64,000 nt of DNA, taken from NCBI GenBank assembly GCA_048360435.1, contig DBGCOP010000002.1, forward strand, positions 67,184-131,183, read 5' to 3'. Positions within the stretch are counted from its first letter, which is position 1. Each line of letters opens with the position of its first letter. Under the pieces are notes generated by a model. It was not told the origin of the DNA. It ran no database searches and saw nothing but the letters and a program-made list of their open reading frames with translations. The position numbers were made by a program, and so were the translations under genes. This document shows positions 59,564 to 64,000 of the stretch, piece after piece. This DNA comes from Limenecus sp048360435. Lineage in GTDB: Bacteria; Cyanobacteriota; Vampirovibrionia; Gastranaerophilales; Gastranaerophilaceae.

Positions 59564-60793
59564 TTGAAGATTAATTTAAAAAAATATTTTATTGCTGCAT
59601 TTGCGATGATAGCAGTATTTGTTACAAGCTCACTTTCTACATCGGGGGGTGTTTTTGCATCATCTCCTCAACAGTTATATGAGCAGGTGTGGAAATTAAT
59701 CAACACAAAATATGTTGATCATACAAATAATCAACAGGACTGGAAAAGATGGCGCAATAAGTATGACAAAGTCATAAAAACAGATGAAGATGCGTATGTT
59801 GCCATTCAAACTATGCTTGCAAGCTTAAATGATCCTTATACAAAATTTCTTGATCCTAAAGAATTTGAAGAAGAAACAAGCTCTATCAAAGGTTCTCTTA
59901 AAGGAATTGGTGTACAAATAGGCTTAAGAGAAGGTAAATTGTTAATCATTGCACCTATTGAAGATACTCCGGGAGAAAAAGCAGGGCTTCTTGCTGAGGA
60001 TGAAATTCTTGAAATTAACGGTAAATCTACAAAAGGTATAACAATAGATAAAGCAGCTGATCAAATTCGAGGCGAAGAAGGTACTTATGTTACGCTTTTG
60101 ATTAAACGTAAAAACCAGCCGAATAAAGAATATAAAATCCAGCGTGCTGAGATTGAAATTAAATCAGTTTCAACAAAAATTCCGGAAAATGCTAAACTTG
60201 ATGATTGTGTCGGATATATCAGACTAAGCTCTTTTATCAGCAAAAACGCAACAACAGAATTTGAAAAGGCATTACAGCTTTATAAAAACAAAAAAGGTTT
60301 CATTATTGATCTTCGTTCTAATCCGGGAGGTTTGTTGAGTAATGCAATATTGATTTCCGATATGTTTCTGGATGGAGGAATTATTGTCAGCACAGTAGAT
60401 AGAGACGGATATAAAGAAACAACCAGAGCAACAAGAAAATATGTTACAGACAAACCGATAGTTATTTTAATCAACAAAGGCTCTGCTTCGGCCAGTGAAA
60501 TTTTTTCAGGAGCTATGAAAGATAACAAAAGAGCTTTGCTGGTCGGTGAAAACAGCTTCGGTAAAGGACTTGTGCAGGAAGTTAACAAACTCATGGGCGG
60601 CTCAGGTGCAAATATTACAATCCAAAAATATCTGACACCAAACGGAACAGATATTAATAAAAAAGGAATTGCTCCTGATGTTACAATTGAACTGACAGAA
60701 GAAAATGTTAAAGCTAAAGATGATGTACAGCTCAAAAAAGCTAATGAACTTTTGGTACAAATGATTAAAAATCAAAGCGTTTGTGTAAAATAA
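59564..60793 (+). CDS. C-terminal processing peptidase (S41 family, CtpA-like)
   Basis: 409 aa with a TTG start after AGAGGTAG. Signal peptide (KKYFIAAFAMIAVFVTSSLS) directs it to the periplasm. PDZ domain about residues 105-195 (GSLKGIGVQIGLREGKLLII), then the catalytic core with the Ser/Lys dyad in NKGSASASEIFSGAMKDNKR and FGKGLVQEV. Trims or degrades exported proteins; CtpA family is common in cyanobacteria. Monocistronic with terminator. Confidence 0.95.
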   Translation: MKINLKKYFIAAFAMIAVFVTSSLSTSGGVFASSPQQLYEQVWKLINTKYVDHTNNQQDWKRWRNKYDKVIKTDEDAYVAIQTMLASLNDPYTKFLDPKEFEEETSSIKGSLKGIGVQIGLREGKLLIIAPIEDTPGEKAGLLAEDEILEINGKSTKGITIDKAADQIRGEEGTYVTLLIKRKNQPNKEYKIQRAEIEIKSVSTKIPENAKLDDCVGYIRLSSFISKNATTEFEKALQLYKNKKGFIIDLRSNPGGLLSNAILISDMFLDGGIIVSTVDRDGYKETTRATRKYVTDKPIVILINKGSASASEIFSGAMKDNKRALLVGENSFGKGLVQEVNKLMGGSGANITIQKYLTPNGTDINKKGIAPDVTIELTEENVKAKDDVQLKKANELLVQMIKNQSVCVK

Positions 60794-60800
60794 ATTTTTA

Positions 60801-60836
60801 AAAACCTCTTGATAATTTTCAAGAGGTTTTTGTTTT
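60801..60836 (+). terminator. Intrinsic terminator of the S41 peptidase gene
   Basis: AAAACCTCTTG / CAAGAGGTTTT is a perfect 11-bp stem with an 8-nt loop and a T-rich end. Confidence 0.9.
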
Positions 60837-60870
60837 ACACATGTAACAATTTTGAGTGTAAGCATTACAA

Positions 60871-60900
60871 TTGTTTGTAAAATATGTAAACTTATATTAT
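60871..60900 (+). promoter_or_regulatory. Sigma-70-like promoter of glyQ
   Basis: TTGTTT (60871-60876) and TATTAT (60895-60900) with 18 nt between, about 65 nt before the glyQ start. Confidence 0.5.
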
Positions 60901-60964
60901 AATATTAGAGCTTAAAATCTACATTGAGCGTTAGATTAGATATGGTACTGGAAATCAAGAGAGA

Positions 60965-61855
60965 ATGGCTTTAACCTTTCAAGAATTAATTTTAAATTTA
61001 TCAAAATTTTGGTCCGATTACGGATGTATTATTCAGCAGCCTTATGATATAGAAAAAGGTGCTTCAACAATGAACCCTGCAACCTTCTTGCGTTCATTGG
61101 GTCCTGAACCTTGGAATACGGCTATGGTTGAACCTTGCAGACGTCCGACAGATGCAAGATATGGTGAAAATCCTAACAGATTGGGTCATTACTTTCAATA
61201 TCAGGTTATTTTAAAACCGTCTCCGGATAATGCACAAGAGCTTTATCTAAAAAGCTTGGAAGCAATGGGCATAGACTTGTCTCAGCACGATGTAAGATTC
61301 GTTGAAGACAACTGGGAATCTCCTACGCTTGGTGCTGCCGGTGTAGGCTGGGAAGTTTGGCTTGACGGTATGGAAATTACCCAGTTTACATATTTCCAAC
61401 AGGTCGGCGGTTTGGAAATTAAGCCTGTTGCTCTTGAATTGACATACGGTCTTGAAAGAATTGCTATGTATCTCCAGAATGTAAATTCTGTATATGATGT
61501 TCAATGGAACAAAGAATTGAAATATGGTGAAATCTATCTGCAAAATGAAATTGAACAGTCAAAATATAATTTTGAAGTTTCTTCAGCAGAAAGATTATTT
61601 AAACTTTTTGATATTTATCAGGAAGAAGTTGAAAACTGCGTAGAAAATAAGCTGGTGCTGCCTGCTTATGACTATGTGCTGAAATGTTCGCATACATTTA
61701 ACCTTTTGGATGCAAGAGGGGTTATTTCTAAAGATGAGAGAATAAACTTTATTAATCGAGTCAGAAGAATGGCTGCTATGGTAGCGAAATTGTATGTAGA
61801 ACAAAGAGAAGAGCTGGGTTTCCCTTTACTCAAGAAAGAAAAAGCAACAATTTAA
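60965..61855 (+). CDS. glyQ: Glycyl-tRNA synthetase alpha subunit
   Basis: 296 aa, catalytic subunit of the alpha2-beta2 bacterial GlyRS. MALTFQELILNLSKFWSDYG, GCIIQQPYDIEKGASTMNPA, WNTAMVEPCRRPTDARYGEN and LELTYGLERIAMYLQ are diagnostic. glyS (beta) normally follows but is absent; an amino-acid permease follows 15 bp later. Separation of glyQ and glyS is known in cyanobacteria. Confidence 0.97.
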   Translation: MALTFQELILNLSKFWSDYGCIIQQPYDIEKGASTMNPATFLRSLGPEPWNTAMVEPCRRPTDARYGENPNRLGHYFQYQVILKPSPDNAQELYLKSLEAMGIDLSQHDVRFVEDNWESPTLGAAGVGWEVWLDGMEITQFTYFQQVGGLEIKPVALELTYGLERIAMYLQNVNSVYDVQWNKELKYGEIYLQNEIEQSKYNFEVSSAERLFKLFDIYQEEVENCVENKLVLPAYDYVLKCSHTFNLLDARGVISKDERINFINRVRRMAAMVAKLYVEQREELGFPLLKKEKATI

Positions 61856-61870
61856 TATAAGGATAATTAC

Positions 61871-63505
61871 ATGAGCCAACAAGACGTAACCGAAGTAGGA
61901 TTGGTTGAGAACTTTGTTTCTAAGCTTTTAAAAACAAAGAATCCCGATGATATGTTAGCGCAATCTAAAGAAACAGGTTTGAAAAAAACCTTAAATTGGG
62001 TTGACTTGATAATTTTAGGCATTGGTGCAGTTATTGGTGCCGGAATATTTTCTATGGTCGGTTCTGCCGTTGTAGGTACAGATGGTCACGGAGCAGGACC
62101 TGCGCTTATTATTTCAATGGTAATTGCGGCAATAGCGTGTATATTTTCTGCTCTGTGTTATGCCGAATTTGCTTCAATGATTCCTGTTTCAGGCGGTGTT
62201 TATACATATACATTCGCTACAATGGGCGAATTGGCAGCATGGATGGTCGGTTGGGTCTTGATGCTTCAATATACAATCGGTAATATTGCTGTTGCTTGCA
62301 GCTGGACTGGTTATTTATTACAATTTTTAAGAGGATTTGAACCTTATACGGCTCATTTACCTGCTGTATTGCAGAATATTACTCACCACATAATGTATCC
62401 TCCTTTGTGGTTAGTAAGTGATTATGCTACTGCAAAGGCTACATATTTGAAAATGGGTATGAACCCTGCTGATCATATACCACATTTGTTTGGTTTAATA
62501 CCTGTTTCTGTTAATATTCCTGCAATTTTGATGATTCTGCTGGTAACAGCAATTCTTGTTAAAGGTATCTCCGAATCAAAAAATATGGCAGGTATAATGG
62601 TTATAATTAAACTTGTTGTAATAGGTTTATTTATAGGTGTGGGTGCTTTTTATGTTAAACCTGATAACTGGACTCCGTTTATGCCAAACGGCATAGGCAG
62701 CGTGCTTGTAAGTGCTTTTACAATTTTCTTTGCTTATACAGGTTTTGATGCTATTTCAACTGCGGCGGAGGAAACAAAAAATCCGCAAAAAGATATACCT
62801 ATTGGTATTATAGGAACATTAGTTCTTTGTACTGTTGTATATATTTTTGTAGCGCTGGTTTTAACCGGTGTGGTTAAATGGGATACAATCAATATCCATG
62901 CTCCGATTGCTTATGCAATGCAAATGACAGGACAGGGCTGGGTTGCAGGTTTGATTTCTGTTGGTGCATTAACCGGTTTAACTTCTGTATTACTTGTTAT
63001 GCAATTGGCAGCCACAAGGATATTATTCTCAATGGCAAGAGATAACTTTTTCCCGACTATTTTGAAAAAAGTACACCCTGTATATAAGACACCTCATGTT
63101 ATTACATGGGTCGTGGGAATTGCAATGGTAATCGGATGTTTATTCCTTGATTTAAATCTGGCTGCACAGTTATGTATTTTCAGTGTGTTTACATCGTTTA
63201 TCATAGTATGTGTAGGTGTTTTGATCCTTAGAAAAACAGACCCTGAAAGACATAGACCCTTCAAGGTTCCTTTTTCGCCCTTGTTCCCTGCGCTTGGTAT
63301 ACTTTTGTGTGGAGGATTGATGGTTGTTGCAATCATCAGTATGGGTAAAACAGCTCTTTTATTCCCCTTGTGGCTTGCAATAGGTATAGGCATTTATGCA
63401 GGATACGGATATAAGAGAAACAGAAGAATTGAAGGCATAGAAGAAAAAAGACTTAAAAATAAAGAGGCAAGAGAAAAAGCAGCTTCAGAATCTTCGTCAG
63501 TTTAA
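61871..63505 (+). CDS. APC-superfamily amino acid permease (CAT/YfnA-like)
   Basis: 544 aa, about 12-13 transmembrane helices. N-terminal APC signature VDLIILGIGAVIGAGIFSMV, then CYAEFASMIPVSGGVYTYTF and FFAYTGFDAISTAAEETKNP, and LILRKTDPERHRPFKVPFSP near the end, as in the CAT/YfnA group. An ~50-residue insert between early helices (after FLRGFEPYTAHLPAV) is larger than usual. Likely proton-coupled amino-acid uptake; substrate unknown. Probably co-transcribed with glyQ. Confidence 0.92.
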   Translation: MSQQDVTEVGLVENFVSKLLKTKNPDDMLAQSKETGLKKTLNWVDLIILGIGAVIGAGIFSMVGSAVVGTDGHGAGPALIISMVIAAIACIFSALCYAEFASMIPVSGGVYTYTFATMGELAAWMVGWVLMLQYTIGNIAVACSWTGYLLQFLRGFEPYTAHLPAVLQNITHHIMYPPLWLVSDYATAKATYLKMGMNPADHIPHLFGLIPVSVNIPAILMILLVTAILVKGISESKNMAGIMVIIKLVVIGLFIGVGAFYVKPDNWTPFMPNGIGSVLVSAFTIFFAYTGFDAISTAAEETKNPQKDIPIGIIGTLVLCTVVYIFVALVLTGVVKWDTINIHAPIAYAMQMTGQGWVAGLISVGALTGLTSVLLVMQLAATRILFSMARDNFFPTILKKVHPVYKTPHVITWVVGIAMVIGCLFLDLNLAAQLCIFSVFTSFIIVCVGVLILRKTDPERHRPFKVPFSPLFPALGILLCGGLMVVAIISMGKTALLFPLWLAIGIGIYAGYGYKRNRRIEGIEEKRLKNKEAREKAASESSSV

Positions 63506-63523
63506 AATAAAAATTTATAGTTT

Positions 63524-63559
63524 AAAAGCAGTCTGTATTAATATGCGGACTGCTTTTTT
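63524..63559 (+). terminator. Intrinsic terminator of glyQ-permease
   Basis: AAAAGCAGTC / GACTGCTTTT is a 10-bp stem around a 14-nt loop, followed by a T-run. The 230 nt between here and 63789 are AT-rich with a TATAAT at 63664 but no convincing -35 box or gene. Confidence 0.88.
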
Positions 63560-63788
63560 AAGAATTATTAAAAAATAGTGTTTTCGTTACATTATGTAAA
63601 GTTCAATTTGATAGATAAATAAGTCAATCAAACACAGTAGTGATAATATTATTCACGATATGATATAATACATTTGAGTATAGGTGTCGTGTCTTGCGGA
63701 TAGAAAAAGTATAAAAACAGGCATGATAAATATATAACTCTTTTAAAAATAATATCCATGCATAATAAAAACTAAATAAGGAGCTCAA

Positions 63789-64000
63789 ATGAAAAAGTCC
63801 ATGTATGACAAAGAGAAACAAGGTTTTTCTCTTGCAGAAGCACTGATAACATTACTTATCGTGTGTCTTATTACGTTGGCATCAATCCCTATCCTAACGA
63901 AGAAAAGACGAAACCTCGATGAAGGCCAAAGAGGAATGTGGATATGCTCAAGAAACAGCGCAGGTCAATATGTCTATTGGGATAAAAATAACCCGGTAGG
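63789..64000 (+). CDS. Prepilin-type protein (partial, continues beyond window)
   Basis: Starts at ATG 63789 with AAGGAG 6 nt upstream and is open to the window end (70 complete codons). It begins MKKSMYDKEKQGFSLAEALI, with the prepilin site G/F and Glu at +5, then TLLIVCLITLASIPILTKKR. The following RGMWICSRNSAGQYVYWDKN parallels HGEWICEYNENGQHSSW in the protein at 30261. It is therefore a paralogue; whether it is also glycine-rich cannot be seen. Confidence 0.85.
   Translation, partial: MKKSMYDKEKQGFSLAEALITLLIVCLITLASIPILTKKRRNLDEGQRGMWICSRNSAGQYVYWDKNNPV

Noticed and set aside
60837..60964. T-box leader for glyQ
   Set aside because: The leader after the likely promoter is only about 60 nt, too short, and has no T-box sequence or terminator.
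1..64000. tRNA, rRNA, tmRNA, CRISPR array or insertion sequence
   Set aside because: Intergenic gaps were read for T-loop sequences, cloverleaf ends, regularly spaced repeats and transposase frames; none could be supported by eye.

Overview
The window looks like chromosome from a low-GC, diderm, flagellated, non-photosynthetic bacterium on the cyanobacterial side of the tree. The best guess is a gut Gastranaerophilales/Vampirovibrionia ('Melainabacteria') member. This is inference from several points: FlgH and FlgI (L and P rings) imply an outer membrane; atpD-atpC stand apart from the other ATP synthase genes; efp is followed directly by accB; glyQ has no glyS beside it; dnaN follows an AT-rich origin-like region; and type IV pilin-like proteins are present without any photosynthesis gene. 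No rRNA, tRNA, CRISPR array, transposase or integrase was seen.

Layout. 0-8.7 kb holds metabolic and translation genes: fabI (cut by the window edge), dxr, pheS, hisF, aroF and an Orn/Lys/Arg decarboxylase family gene. 9-18.7 kb holds a HEAT-repeat protein and then a compact flagellar operon (lytic transglycosylase, flgF, flgG, flgA, flgH, flgI, rod-binding FlgJ domain, a small protein in the FlgM position, flgN, flgK, flgL). 18.7-30 kb has smpB, leuS, a UbiA-type prenyltransferase, an HD-GYP response regulator, a DUF296 protein, an unusual cation-efflux/CorC fusion and glgA. 30-42.6 kb is mostly on the minus strand: a glycine-rich pilin-like protein, scpA-smc, efp-accB-accC and flagellin. 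From 45.4 kb to the end every gene is on the plus strand: dnaN, thrB, atpDC, dapF, an oligopeptide-type ABC ATPase, ppdK, fixCX, recJ, a C-terminal processing protease, glyQ, an amino-acid permease and the start of a second pilin-like gene.

The most unusual content is a set of four tiny divergent gene pairs (near 4.5, 19.5, 28.4 and 37.0 kb). Each pairs a 51-73 residue DNA-binding protein with a 55-80 residue protein of unknown function, transcribed away from each other across an 80-150 bp gap with palindromes or repeats. Partners are mixed. The unknown proteins of pairs 1 and 2 are 67% identical, but one sits with an AbrB-like regulator and the other with a helix-turn-helix-like one; the regulators of pairs 2 and 3 are homologous, but their partners are not. 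I read this as a recurring modular regulatory or toxin-antitoxin-like system of unknown function.

Other points: the AT-rich region before dnaN, with repeated TGTATAAA boxes and an apparent shift in coding-strand composition, is a replication-origin candidate. A protein with a degenerate receiver and degenerate GGDEF domain is divergent from flagellin. A CDF transporter is fused to a CorC-type CBS module. Two pilin-like glycine-rich proteins share a near-identical N-terminus. Identities quoted are hand counts from ungapped alignment; no database search was run.
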